This document shows, one piece after another, positions 17,397 to 25,154 of a stretch of DNA of 64,000 nt. The DNA is from CAZAFC01 sp964484675 (lineage in GTDB: Bacteria > Patescibacteriota > Saccharimonadia > Saccharimonadales > UBA4665). The DNA is taken from positions 1 to 64,000 of the forward strand of contig CAZAFC010000005.1 of assembly GCA_964484675.1 (NCBI GenBank), read 5' to 3'. Numbering within the stretch: position 1 is the stretch's first letter; every line of letters starts with the position of its first letter. The translations under genes and the position numbers were made by a program. Under the pieces are notes generated by a model that was given only the letters and a program-made list of their open reading frames with translations, was not told the origin of the DNA and searched no databases.

Positions 17397-18482
17397 ATGA
17401 GTTCCCTTTCTATCGGCATAGTCGGCTTGCCGAACGTCGGCAAATCGACCCTCTTTAACGCGCTCACCGGTAGCAACATTCTGGCGGCCAATTACCCGTT
17501 TGCCACGATTGAGCCAAATACCGGCATCGTGCCCATTCCTGATTCACGCCTCCAAGTACTCAGTGACTTGTATCATGCACAAAAAATTGTTCCGGCCACC
17601 GTTACTTTTGTGGATATCGCCGGACTCGTGGCCGGCGCCTCAACCGGCGAAGGCCTGGGCAACCAATTTCTGAGCCACATCCGCTCGACCAACGCCATCG
17701 TTCATGTGGTCCGGGCATTTGCGGATAAAAACGTTATCCATGTCGATGATGAAATTGACCCGCGCAAGGACATCGACATCATCAACACTGAGCTCGTGCT
17801 CGCCGATTTGCAAACCGTCGCGAAACGCTTGCCGAAGTTCGAAAAAGAAGCGCGCGCCAATCCCAAGCTCAAGCCCCAGTTGGACACGCTCCAGCGCGCG
17901 CATGATCTGCTCGACGCCGGCCAGCCACTCTCGAGTAGCCAAGATCTAAATCACGATCACCTGGCCGATTTGCATCTCATTACCGCCAAGCCCGTGATCT
18001 ATGTGTTCAATCTCGATGAGGCAGGACTGCAAGATAGCGCTCACCAAACGGCACTCCGCGCGCTGGTTGCGCCTGCCCAGGCGCTATTTGTGTCGGCTCA
18101 GCTGGAAAGCGAGCTGCAAGGACTCGACCCCGCTGATGCCGCCGAGCTGCTCGAAAGCTACGGCCAGCACGAATCAGGCCTCGTGCAGCTTATCCACAGC
18201 GCACAGCGCACGCTCCGGCTCCAAACCTATTTGACAGCAGGCGAAAAAGAAGTGCGTGCCTGGACAATTCCGATGGGCGCCACGGCGCCGCAAGCCGCCG
18301 GAGTAATCCATGGCGACTTCGAACGTGGTTTCATCGCTGCGCAAATCATATCGTACCCCGATTTAATTGCAGCCGGATCCGAAGCAGCTGCCCGCCAAGC
18401 CGGTAAGGTACGCCTCGAGGGCCGCGAGTACGTTATGCAACCCGACGACATCGTTGAATTTCGATTCAACGTCAGCAAGTAG
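17397..18482 (+). CDS. ychF: Redox-regulated ATPase/GTPase YchF
   Basis: 361 residues, Obg-related P-loop protein that binds ribosomes and prefers ATP. Walker A GLPNVGKSTLFNALTG at residues 8-23, switch region NYPFATIEPN, DIAGLVAGAS, the NKxD position replaced by FNLDEA as in YchF, and the C-terminal TGS domain ending MQPDDIVEFRFNV. TATAAT at 17385-17390 is exactly six bases before the ATG with no ribosome site: leaderless. Confidence 0.96.
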   Translation: MSSLSIGIVGLPNVGKSTLFNALTGSNILAANYPFATIEPNTGIVPIPDSRLQVLSDLYHAQKIVPATVTFVDIAGLVAGASTGEGLGNQFLSHIRSTNAIVHVVRAFADKNVIHVDDEIDPRKDIDIINTELVLADLQTVAKRLPKFEKEARANPKLKPQLDTLQRAHDLLDAGQPLSSSQDLNHDHLADLHLITAKPVIYVFNLDEAGLQDSAHQTALRALVAPAQALFVSAQLESELQGLDPADAAELLESYGQHESGLVQLIHSAQRTLRLQTYLTAGEKEVRAWTIPMGATAPQAAGVIHGDFERGFIAAQIISYPDLIAAGSEAAARQAGKVRLEGREYVMQPDDIVEFRFNVSK

Positions 18483-18642
18483 CCACTTCAAAGCAGCGTA
18501 CAAACCTTGCGTCAGGAAGATTGGCTGTTATCAAGTTCTAGTTTTGTGTGCAAACGTACCGCTCTTGCAACTATGAGCCGTCAAATCAAGAAGAACCGAC
18601 TATCTATGCAGATCATCTTCACTGCGAGCTTCAAAAACAAAC

Positions 18643-18671
18643 GCAAAAAGCCCGCCACCGCATCGGGCTCT
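18643..18671. terminator. Bidirectional terminator between ychF and the PH-domain gene
   Basis: AGCCCG (18649-18654) and CGGGCT (18664-18669), flanked by AAAAA on the left and CTTTGC on the right. On the minus strand the stem is followed by TTTTTGC, a good terminator for the PH-domain gene that ends 16 bases before it. Confidence 0.75.
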
Positions 18672-18686
18672 TTGCTAAAGCTTTTG

Positions 18687-19259
18687 TTAGTAAAATTTCG
18701 GGTAGTGCCGACGGCGCATGAGCACCGGCATTTTGTTGTAGGGGTTGAGCGGGCTGTGCATTGGCAGGCTTGTGTTCGCCCCAGTTTGCATTGCGAGGCT
18801 GCCAGCCATCGCTAAGGCCTGATTTTGCTCAACGGCTGCTTGTTGCTGGAACTGCTGATGCATGAACTGTTGGCGCATCTCGAGCACACGCTGCTGCGTG
18901 TAGTTGAGGACCGCGCGCAGGTGCCCCTGATTCCAGCTCGTGAAGCGCAGCGTTCGGCCTGGCGTCATAATCGACACGCTACTATCGAGCAATCGAGCGC
19001 TGTAGTCGATTTCGACGATCATGTCGAAACGTATGTCTTCGAGCGAGAGGAACATCGGCTTGCGATCGACAAGCAAGAGCCGATAATCCGTGACGCACAA
19101 CATTGCGAAGCCGCCTTCGTATCGGCCATTGGCGCAGTGCGCTATTGTTTCCTCGGGCGTGAGGATATTTTGTAGTTCGCGAATCTCGGCGCGACCCCAG
19201 AAGCGGAAGTTACACCCGGCCGTTTTGAGTTGCTGCTCTACCTGGTCTAGGCTTACCAT
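18687..19259 (-). CDS. Bacterial PH-like domain protein
   Basis: 190 residues. Residues about 20-120 resemble the bacterial PH (YokE-like) domain: ILTPEETIAHCANGRYEGGFAMLCVTDYRLLLVD..., a beta-barrel ending in the helix that starts GHLRAVLNYTQQRV. The C-terminal 60 residues are Gln/Met-rich and probably disordered. Ligand unknown. The ATG at 19259 is chosen for AAAGGAGG three bases upstream; an earlier ATG at 19343 has no such site. Confidence 0.65.
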   Translation of the reverse strand: MVSLDQVEQQLKTAGCNFRFWGRAEIRELQNILTPEETIAHCANGRYEGGFAMLCVTDYRLLLVDRKPMFLSLEDIRFDMIVEIDYSARLLDSSVSIMTPGRTLRFTSWNQGHLRAVLNYTQQRVLEMRQQFMHQQFQQQAAVEQNQALAMAGSLAMQTGANTSLPMHSPLNPYNKMPVLMRRRHYPKFY

Positions 19260-19407
19260 ACTCCCTCCTTTACTCCGCTCGTTCCACTGAGCAGTACTTA
19301 TATAATAAGGAAGATTTTCACCGAAGACAGTTAGCTTAGTCACCTCAGTTAGACGATTTATATCACAAAAAATAGTTCATCTCTGATAATTATGGCATAA
19401 TGTGATC

Positions 19408-20058
19408 ATGCTCACTTCTCCCAGCCAGATGAAGAATCTTATCAACCTGTTTCACCAGGGCGCACGGCTCACCTACAATAAAGGCGAGTTCATCATCCGT
19501 CCGGGCGAGACACCCTCGGGCTTATACTATGTTTCTAGCGGATTAGTTAAGGCGTATGACATCACCAAATATGGCGACGAAAACTTGCTGATTATCCGTC
19601 GGCGTGGCGAAATCCTTGGACTCACCTGGGCCATTACCGGCCAAGACCGCGGCATTATTTATGCGGCACTCGCGCCCACTACTGTTTTCTTCATTACCCG
19701 CGAACAGTTCACCTCCTTTATTCACAATAACCCCGAAACTGCATTGCCACTCGTTGACATGCTTGTCGACATGTACCGTCTGCATTCTGAGCGCATTTTG
19801 ACGCTGGAATATCGCACCGTCCGCGAGCGCTTAGTCGCCTTTTTGCTCAACACCGCCGACCGCTTTGGCAAGCAAGAAAAAGATGGCATCCTGATTGACG
19901 TACCGCTGCGCCAACAAGACATCGCCAGCTCGATTAGTGCCACCCGCGAAACCACGGGCCGTGAGCTGGCCGCGCTCGAACGACAGGATTTGCTTCGCCA
20001 TCAGCAGTCCCGGATTCTACTCACGAATGTCGAGAAAATCCGCCACTACCTCAGGTAA
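19408..20058 (+). CDS. CRP/FNR-family transcription regulator
   Basis: 216 residues: cyclic-nucleotide-binding jelly roll (about 15-125, KGEFIIRPGETPSGLYYVSSG), dimer helix (130-150) and winged helix-turn-helix (165-216, LRQQDIASSISATRETTGRELAALER). No FNR cysteines, so an Fe-S sensor is unlikely; the effector is unknown. CATAAT at 19396-19401 sits six bases before the ATG. A GTG at 19402, two codons earlier, is the alternative start. One of the few regulators in the window. Confidence 0.88.
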   Translation: MLTSPSQMKNLINLFHQGARLTYNKGEFIIRPGETPSGLYYVSSGLVKAYDITKYGDENLLIIRRRGEILGLTWAITGQDRGIIYAALAPTTVFFITREQFTSFIHNNPETALPLVDMLVDMYRLHSERILTLEYRTVRERLVAFLLNTADRFGKQEKDGILIDVPLRQQDIASSISATRETTGRELAALERQDLLRHQQSRILLTNVEKIRHYLR

Positions 20059-20187
20059 ATTCGGCAGCAGCAAAAGTCTAGCACACACTCGTCCAGTAGC
20101 AAAAACCAAAAAATATCGCCCAAAGTACAACAGCATCTTTTTTGCAAAACGCTAGTGCTTCGCAGCCAGCCATGATAAAATCTCGGT

Positions 20188-20847
20188 ATGTATTTTAAGA
20201 GTCGAGCCGACGCGGGCAGCCTTCTTGCGAACCAAATTGTGCCAAAATATAGCGGCCAAAATTGCACCGTCGTCGCACTCAACGATGGCGGCGTGATGGT
20301 TGGCGCACAAATCGCGCTTCGCCTACACTGCCCGCTCATGCTGCTGCTTACTGAGGCAATCACGTTGCCGCGCGAGAACGTTGCCGTGGCCGGTATGAGC
20401 GAGGACGGCGGTTTTGCCTACAATAGCTCGTACTCGCCTGCTGAGATCGAGGAATTTCAGCAGGAGTATTTCGGCTATATTGAGCAAGAAAAACTCGAGA
20501 AACTGAGCGAAATGCACCACCTGCTTGGCCAAGCCAGCCTGCTGCGCAAAGATTTGCTGCGCGGCAGCACGGTGATTCTGGTGTCCGATGGGCTTGAGGG
20601 CGGTTTTTCGATCGATGTTGCGGCGGATTTTCTCAAGCCGATTCGCATCGAGCGTCTGGTAATTGCCACGCCGCTCGCGAACGTCCCTGCGGTCGATCGC
20701 ATGCACATTCTTGCCGACCAAATTTTCTGCCTTAGCGTGATCGAGGATTACATTTCAACCAATCATTATTACGAGATGCAAGATGTGCCGCCGCACGAGC
20801 AAGTCACCAAAACGATCGAGCAAATTATGCTGCACTGGAAAATTTGA
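20188..20847 (+). CDS. Phosphoribosyltransferase-like protein
   Basis: 219 residues with the type I PRTase layout: N-terminal region with a hood-like insertion, then STVILVSDGLEGGFSIDVAADFL where PRPP enzymes have VDDxxxTGxT. The motif is degenerate (SDGLEGGFS), so catalysis is doubtful; the closest annotated relatives are predicted PRTase proteins of the ComF/YqeH type. TAAAAT at 20176-20181 lies six bases before the ATG: leaderless. Confidence 0.65.
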   Translation: MYFKSRADAGSLLANQIVPKYSGQNCTVVALNDGGVMVGAQIALRLHCPLMLLLTEAITLPRENVAVAGMSEDGGFAYNSSYSPAEIEEFQQEYFGYIEQEKLEKLSEMHHLLGQASLLRKDLLRGSTVILVSDGLEGGFSIDVAADFLKPIRIERLVIATPLANVPAVDRMHILADQIFCLSVIEDYISTNHYYEMQDVPPHEQVTKTIEQIMLHWKI

Positions 20848-20892
20848 GGCAGTTACGTCAAACTGACGTCTTATTGCCCAAAAAGTATTACT

Positions 20893-21402
20893 TCAGCTGC
20901 GCGATTCAAGGGCTTTGGCCACAACCGACCGCCAATCCGTTGTACCACCAGCCCGAATACTATCGAGTGAATCCAGGGGAATCCACTCTGGCATTTCGCC
21001 GGCAAGTTTCTCATATTCATCAAACCCTTCGATTGAAAATTCGCCGCCCACAAAATCGCATACATAATAAAGAGGCAGCGATTGGATGTGAATGAGCTCA
21101 CCCGTATTGAGTTCGGCGTAGCTAAAAAAATTTGAGGCAGCATAAACAGGCCGCGGATTAGTAATTGCTAACCCTGTTTCTTCCCTCACTTCACGCATGA
21201 CCGCATCCGAGGGCATTTCACCAAGCTCTACCCCTCCGCCAGGCAAGTGGAAGGCGCCGTACTGCTTGGTAAGCAAGATTGCACCTTCGTGCACAACGAT
21301 GGCATAGGCAGTTGGGCGCCATGCGAGTTGGTCAACCGGCACATTGTATTCATTGCCATGTATGTCGATACTTTTGACGAGCTGGGAACCATCGGATTGC
21401 AT
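20893..21402 (-). CDS. Nudix hydrolase
   Basis: 169 residues. A complete Nudix box GGVELGEMPSDAVMREVREETGL fits GX5EX7REUXEEXGU and provides the metal-binding glutamates. It would hydrolyse a nucleoside diphosphate linked to another group; the substrate cannot be read from sequence. TATACT at 21409-21414, six bases before the ATG: leaderless. One of four Nudix genes in the window. Confidence 0.88.
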   Translation of the reverse strand: MQSDGSQLVKSIDIHGNEYNVPVDQLAWRPTAYAIVVHEGAILLTKQYGAFHLPGGGVELGEMPSDAVMREVREETGLAITNPRPVYAASNFFSYAELNTGELIHIQSLPLYYVCDFVGGEFSIEGFDEYEKLAGEMPEWIPLDSLDSIRAGGTTDWRSVVAKALESRS

Positions 21403-21452
21403 AGTGCGAGTATAGCCTTGGCGAACTGATCGGTCAATGGCGCATAACAGAG

Positions 21453-22202
21453 TTACAGTTTCTTGAGCAAATAGAATCGCTCGAGGTTGCCTTTGCTGCC
21501 AGCCACGTCTGAGTCAGATTTATCGAGCAGCACAAAATGCTGGCGTGCCCACTCCTCGAAACTCTTGAGAATGTCACGGCGCAAACGGTCGTTCTTGATG
21601 ACACCCTTGTGTTTGAGATTGCTCACGCCAGCCTCAAACTGCGGCTTGACCATCGCGACAATTTGCGTCCGCGGGCCGCTCAATTGCGCGACATGCGGCA
21701 AAATATCGCGCAAACTCACAAAGCTCACATCGATCACCACAATATCGGGTAGGGGCATCGTTGGGTGAGCGCCAGCGTCAGGCTGGCCTGCAAGGCGCAG
21801 ATCGCGGATGTCGGTTTGCTCATGTAATTCAATCTGTGGATTACCACGCAAGCTCGGGTGCAGCTGATCGGTGCCGACGTCCACGGCAATCACTTTGCGG
21901 GCACCGTGCTGAAGCGCATAATCGGTGAACCCGCCCGTGGAGCTGCCAACATCCAGCATCGTCACATCAGTAAAATCCAGCCCCAACCTGCTTGCTACCG
22001 AGGCAAGCTTCAGCCCGGCTCGCGACACATATTGCTCACTGGTGCGCAGCTCCAGATCAGCATCCGGCGAGACAAGCGCGCCAGACTTCGTCATCTCGCG
22101 CCCGTTCACAAACACCTTGCCGAGTCGAATCCAACTCTCAGCCTGACTGCGCGATGGTACCAGGCCGCGCGCCACCAGCAATTGATCAAGTCGCTGCTTC
22201 AT
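21453..22202 (-). CDS. tlyA: TlyA-family rRNA 2'-O-methyltransferase
   Basis: 249 residues: N-terminal S4 RNA-binding domain (1-60, RLDQLLVARGLVPSRSQAESWIRLGKV) and FtsJ-like SAM domain with LDVGSSTGGFTDYAL and AVDVGTDQLHP. TlyA methylates 16S C1409 and 23S C1920 in species sensitive to capreomycin. TATACT at 22209-22214 is six bases before the ATG: leaderless. Confidence 0.92.
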   Translation of the reverse strand: MKQRLDQLLVARGLVPSRSQAESWIRLGKVFVNGREMTKSGALVSPDADLELRTSEQYVSRAGLKLASVASRLGLDFTDVTMLDVGSSTGGFTDYALQHGARKVIAVDVGTDQLHPSLRGNPQIELHEQTDIRDLRLAGQPDAGAHPTMPLPDIVVIDVSFVSLRDILPHVAQLSGPRTQIVAMVKPQFEAGVSNLKHKGVIKNDRLRRDILKSFEEWARQHFVLLDKSDSDVAGSKGNLERFYLLKKL

Positions 22203-22362
22203 AAAACTAGTATACCTCAGTTAGGATCGCACGCATCTTACAAAAGATCAGGTTTGGCTCTGTCATTCGCGCTCGCACGTTTTGACCTTCAACGCTCTGA
22301 ACTTCCGCGCTTTCAAACCAAGCTACAATATCTCTCGGGGCCAGAGCTCCGATCTTATCAGT

Positions 22363-22929
22363 TTAGCTCTTGACGCGCTCGCGATATGCGCCCGTAGCTG
22401 TGTCGACCGAAATCAAGTCACCTTGCTTGATAAACGCCGGTACTTTCACAGTGATGCCTGTCTCGAGTTCGGCCGATTTCAGCACCGAACTCGTTGTGTC
22501 ACCCTTGACCACGTTTTCGGTGTAAACCACTTTGAGCGGCACGTTTTTCGGTAGCTCAACGTTAATCGGCACGTCGTTGAAAAACTGGAGCTGGAGTCGG
22601 TCGCCTTCCTTGAGGTAGCCTGCGCCATCGCCGACCAGTTCGCTCGACACCTCGAACTGCTCGAAGGTTTCTTCGTTCATAAAGTAGTACGTCGTGCCGT
22701 CATTATAGAGATATTGCACGTTTTGGTTGGTCACGTCTGCGCTATCAAGTTGTTCATTGCCCTTGTAAGTTTTCTCGAGCACGCGGCCGTCGAGCAAACT
22801 TTTGATACGCACATTCACGATCGAACCGCCGCGGCCCATCACTTTCTGACCATACTCGACCACGCGATATGGCACGCCGTCGATCTGGAACAGCACGCCT
22901 TTTTTGAGATCAGTAATACTTAATGCCAT
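22363..22929 (-). CDS. efp: Elongation factor P
   Basis: 188 residues, three beta-barrels, starting MALSITDLKKGVLFQIDG. It frees ribosomes stalled on polyproline. The tip loop reads KVMGRGGSIVNV: the residue that is lysine in PGKGG types is arginine here, as in Arg-type EF-P, and the proline before it is replaced. The start at 22929 has AGGAG seven bases upstream and follows the preceding small gene by four bases, so it is the last gene of the rpsF operon. Confidence 0.95.
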   Translation of the reverse strand: MALSITDLKKGVLFQIDGVPYRVVEYGQKVMGRGGSIVNVRIKSLLDGRVLEKTYKGNEQLDSADVTNQNVQYLYNDGTTYYFMNEETFEQFEVSSELVGDGAGYLKEGDRLQLQFFNDVPINVELPKNVPLKVVYTENVVKGDTTSSVLKSAELETGITVKVPAFIKQGDLISVDTATGAYRERVKS

Positions 22930-22933
22930 AGGG

Positions 22934-23272
22934 CTACTCCTGTCGTATATTCGCAATCATGTATTCAATTTGGGCGGTCAAGTGCGCCACGTCAATGGCG
23001 CTGAACACGTTTTGTTCGCTGGCCGCCACAATCGTTTGGCGCAGCCGCTCGAGTGTTTTGCGAACGGTGGCGCCGAGTCGCAGCTGCTCGAGCCGCGTTT
23101 CGGCGTACTCATAATCCCGCGCGTCAAGGCGGGCGTCAATCAGCAGGCGCTTGAGTGTTTGAATCAGCTTGCGCTCGTCGAGCGATATGTCATCAATATC
23201 AAACGCCGCAAGCACGCTCGTCGCGTGAGCTTCGAGCGCTTTCGCCCGCTCTAGAAATGACGCACCCTCCAC
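22934..23272 (-). CDS. Small helical protein between rpsR and efp
   Basis: 112 residues, not recognised. Almost entirely helical and charged (KALEAHATSVLAAFDIDD, DERKLIQTLKRLLIDARLDARDYEYAE), with no membrane helix, cysteine or catalytic motif. Co-transcribed in a ribosomal protein operon, four bases before efp, so a link to translation or NusB-like RNA binding is conceivable but not shown. Confidence 0.7.
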   Translation of the reverse strand: MEGASFLERAKALEAHATSVLAAFDIDDISLDERKLIQTLKRLLIDARLDARDYEYAETRLEQLRLGATVRKTLERLRQTIVAASEQNVFSAIDVAHLTAQIEYMIANIRQE

Positions 23273-23293
23273 GTATTCGAGCTAGCCTCTTGC

Positions 23294-23497
23294 CTAGTTG
23301 TTCGCCACGAACGGCAGCAATGCGATGTGCCGGGCGCGCTTAATTGCCGTGCTCAAGCGGCGTTGCTCGCTCTCGGTCAGGCCTGTTTTTTTGCGCGTTT
23401 CAATCTGGCCGTACACATTGACGTACCGCTGCAATGTCTTAAAATCTTTGTAGTCAAAAAAAGCTACATCTGTTTTGTGCTTAAAAATCTTTGCCAT
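23294..23497 (-). CDS. rpsR: Ribosomal protein bS18
   Basis: 67 residues with the family core FFDYKDFKTLQRYVNVYGQI and RRLSTAIKRARHIALLPF. No N-terminal CxxC zinc pair is present. It forms a heterodimer with bS6 on the 30S platform; the rpsF-ssb-rpsR order is the standard one. Confidence 0.96.
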   Translation of the reverse strand: MAKIFKHKTDVAFFDYKDFKTLQRYVNVYGQIETRKKTGLTESEQRRLSTAIKRARHIALLPFVANN

Positions 23498-23528
23498 ATA
23501 TCTTGTCCTTACATTAGTTCAGGAGTGA

Positions 23529-24050
23529 CTAGAACGGAATGTCGTCGAGATTGATCGGTTCGTCGCCGATGTCTTCGATAACCACCATGTCATCTTGTTT
23601 TTTGCCCGAGCCCGAGCCGCTGGAGCTACTGCGAGCTGGTGCGCTCGAGGAGCCGGCGCCCTGCGTCTGTGAACCGCCACCGTATGACGCACCACCTTGC
23701 GAGGCGCCGTCGCCGTCGCCGCGACCATCGAGAAAGGTCACGTCGTTGGCGAGCACTTCCACTTTGCTACGCTTTTGGCCGTCCTGCTCCCACGATCGGC
23801 TCTGGAGTCGACCTTGCACGAGCGCTCGGCGACCGCGTGTGAGATATTGTGCCACGCGCTCACCGAGTGGACCCCAGGCAACAACGTCGATGTAATCGGT
23901 TGCTTCCTGCCATTCGCCAGCTTGGTCTTTGTAGGCGCGGTTCAGCGCCAGGCTAAAGCTGCACACGCTCTGGCCGCTCGGCGTCTGCCGTACTTCTGGG
24001 TCACGAGTTAGATTTCCCATCAAGATCACTTGGTTGACACTTCGTGCCAT
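23529..24050 (-). CDS. ssb: Single-stranded DNA-binding protein
   Basis: 173 residues: OB fold (1-108, SVNQVILMGNLTRDPEVRQT), a Gly/Ser/Gln-rich linker, and the acidic tip ending LDDIPF that recruits replication partners. A GGAG-type ribosome site precedes the ATG. It lies between rpsF and rpsR as in many bacteria. Confidence 0.96.
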   Translation of the reverse strand: MARSVNQVILMGNLTRDPEVRQTPSGQSVCSFSLALNRAYKDQAGEWQEATDYIDVVAWGPLGERVAQYLTRGRRALVQGRLQSRSWEQDGQKRSKVEVLANDVTFLDGRGDGDGASQGGASYGGGSQTQGAGSSSAPARSSSSGSGSGKKQDDMVVIEDIGDEPINLDDIPF

Positions 24051-24106
24051 CGTTCACTCCCTCCGAGATGCAGTTCATGCATCCCTGTTTACTCTCTCAG
24101 TATAGC

Positions 24107-24496
24107 CTATTTTTCGGCTGATTTGTCTTTGTCGTCGCTCTCGGCCGCTTCGCCGCGCTCGGCTGCCTTCTTGGCTTTTTCGGCCTTGGCGGCTTCGGCT
24201 TTGGCGATTGCCTTGAGGTCAAGCTTGGTGATCATGAACCGAATTACTTCGTCGGTGATGTTCAGTACGCTCTCGACTTTGCGCAACGCCTGGGCTGGAA
24301 ATTCTACGGTGTAGAACACGTACACAGCCGACTCGTTCTTGGCAATTGGGTACGCGAGCTTGCGCTTGCCCCAGTTGTCGGTGTTGACGATCTTCCCGTC
24401 GTTGTCGGTAAAGATCTTTTCTACGCGAGCTGTTGCCTTTTCCAGATCAATTTCCAGATCTGGATGGTACAGCACCGCCACTTCGTATTGATTCAT
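24107..24496 (-). CDS. rpsF: Ribosomal protein bS6
   Basis: 129 residues: the ferredoxin-like domain begins NQYEVAVLYHPDLEIDLEKA and includes RKLAYPIAKNESAVYVFY; the last 35 residues are a Lys/Ala/Glu tail. The ATG at 24496 has GGAAGGAG five bases upstream. First gene of the rpsF-ssb-rpsR-hypothetical-efp operon, with a perfect 17-spaced promoter upstream. Confidence 0.95.
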   Translation of the reverse strand: MNQYEVAVLYHPDLEIDLEKATARVEKIFTDNDGKIVNTDNWGKRKLAYPIAKNESAVYVFYTVEFPAQALRKVESVLNITDEVIRFMITKLDLKAIAKAEAAKAEKAKKAAERGEAAESDDKDKSAEK

Positions 24497-24568
24497 CAAT
24501 ACTCCTTCCGTTGGTCTCTGCCCGGCCGCCAAAGGTGCGCCGAGCTGAATGAGTTAGTAACAGGGGTA

Positions 24569-24597
24569 ATTATACAGCAACATTTGCGTATCCGCAA
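24569..24597 (-). promoter_or_regulatory. Promoter of the rpsF operon
   Basis: TTGCGG (24597-24592), 17-base spacer, TATAAT (24574-24569). Leader of about 65 bases before rpsF, long enough for the usual bS6-bS18 autoregulatory RNA site, though I could not assign that fold. Confidence 0.8.
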
Positions 24598-24645
24598 ATC
24601 CGAAGATACAATCAACGTCTCGATGCGCTTGGCAACACGGTTCAG

Positions 24646-25116
24646 CTAGACAACGGTGATTGATGCGAGCTTGTCGTACCGAACTGCCTGGATGGCCGCC
24701 AACGAGTACGCCTGGCCAGCGCGGTAATCGCTAATACTTTTGAGCACGCTTGGCGCCCGGAGTTTGCCCGCTGCATCGAGCGCCTGAATTTGTTCGAAAC
24801 TGTACGTGGCGATATTTTTGTGCTCACTGGATGCAAGCTGCACATCTTCTGGTGCGCTGCCCGCAAAAACAAAGAACAAGATATTATTGCCGTCGGCGAG
24901 AACCGTTTGATACATGCCCACAAAATGTTCGAGCTGGGCCGAGACACCGGTTTCCTCATAGATTTCGCGCAGTAAACACTCCTGCAAATCTTCGTGCGGC
25001 TCAAGCGTGCCCGCCGGCAAATTATATAAATGCTTTTTGGCGGCCCGAACTTCTTGCACTAAGACGTAGCCGTCGCCTTGCTTTAGAATCGCACCACAAC
25101 CGATGAAAAATCCCAT
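24646..25116 (-). CDS. Nudix hydrolase
   Basis: 156 residues. Nudix box from GTLEPHEDLQECLLREIYEETGV is complete. The short N-terminus and C-terminal helix resemble small ADP-sugar or MutT-like enzymes; substrate unknown. TAGAAT at 25123-25128 is six bases before the ATG: leaderless. Confidence 0.86.
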   Translation of the reverse strand: MGFFIGCGAILKQGDGYVLVQEVRAAKKHLYNLPAGTLEPHEDLQECLLREIYEETGVSAQLEHFVGMYQTVLADGNNILFFVFAGSAPEDVQLASSEHKNIATYSFEQIQALDAAGKLRAPSVLKSISDYRAGQAYSLAAIQAVRYDKLASITVV

Positions 25117-25154
25117 CCCACGATTCTATCACCTTTTCGCGAAAAATTGAGTAG

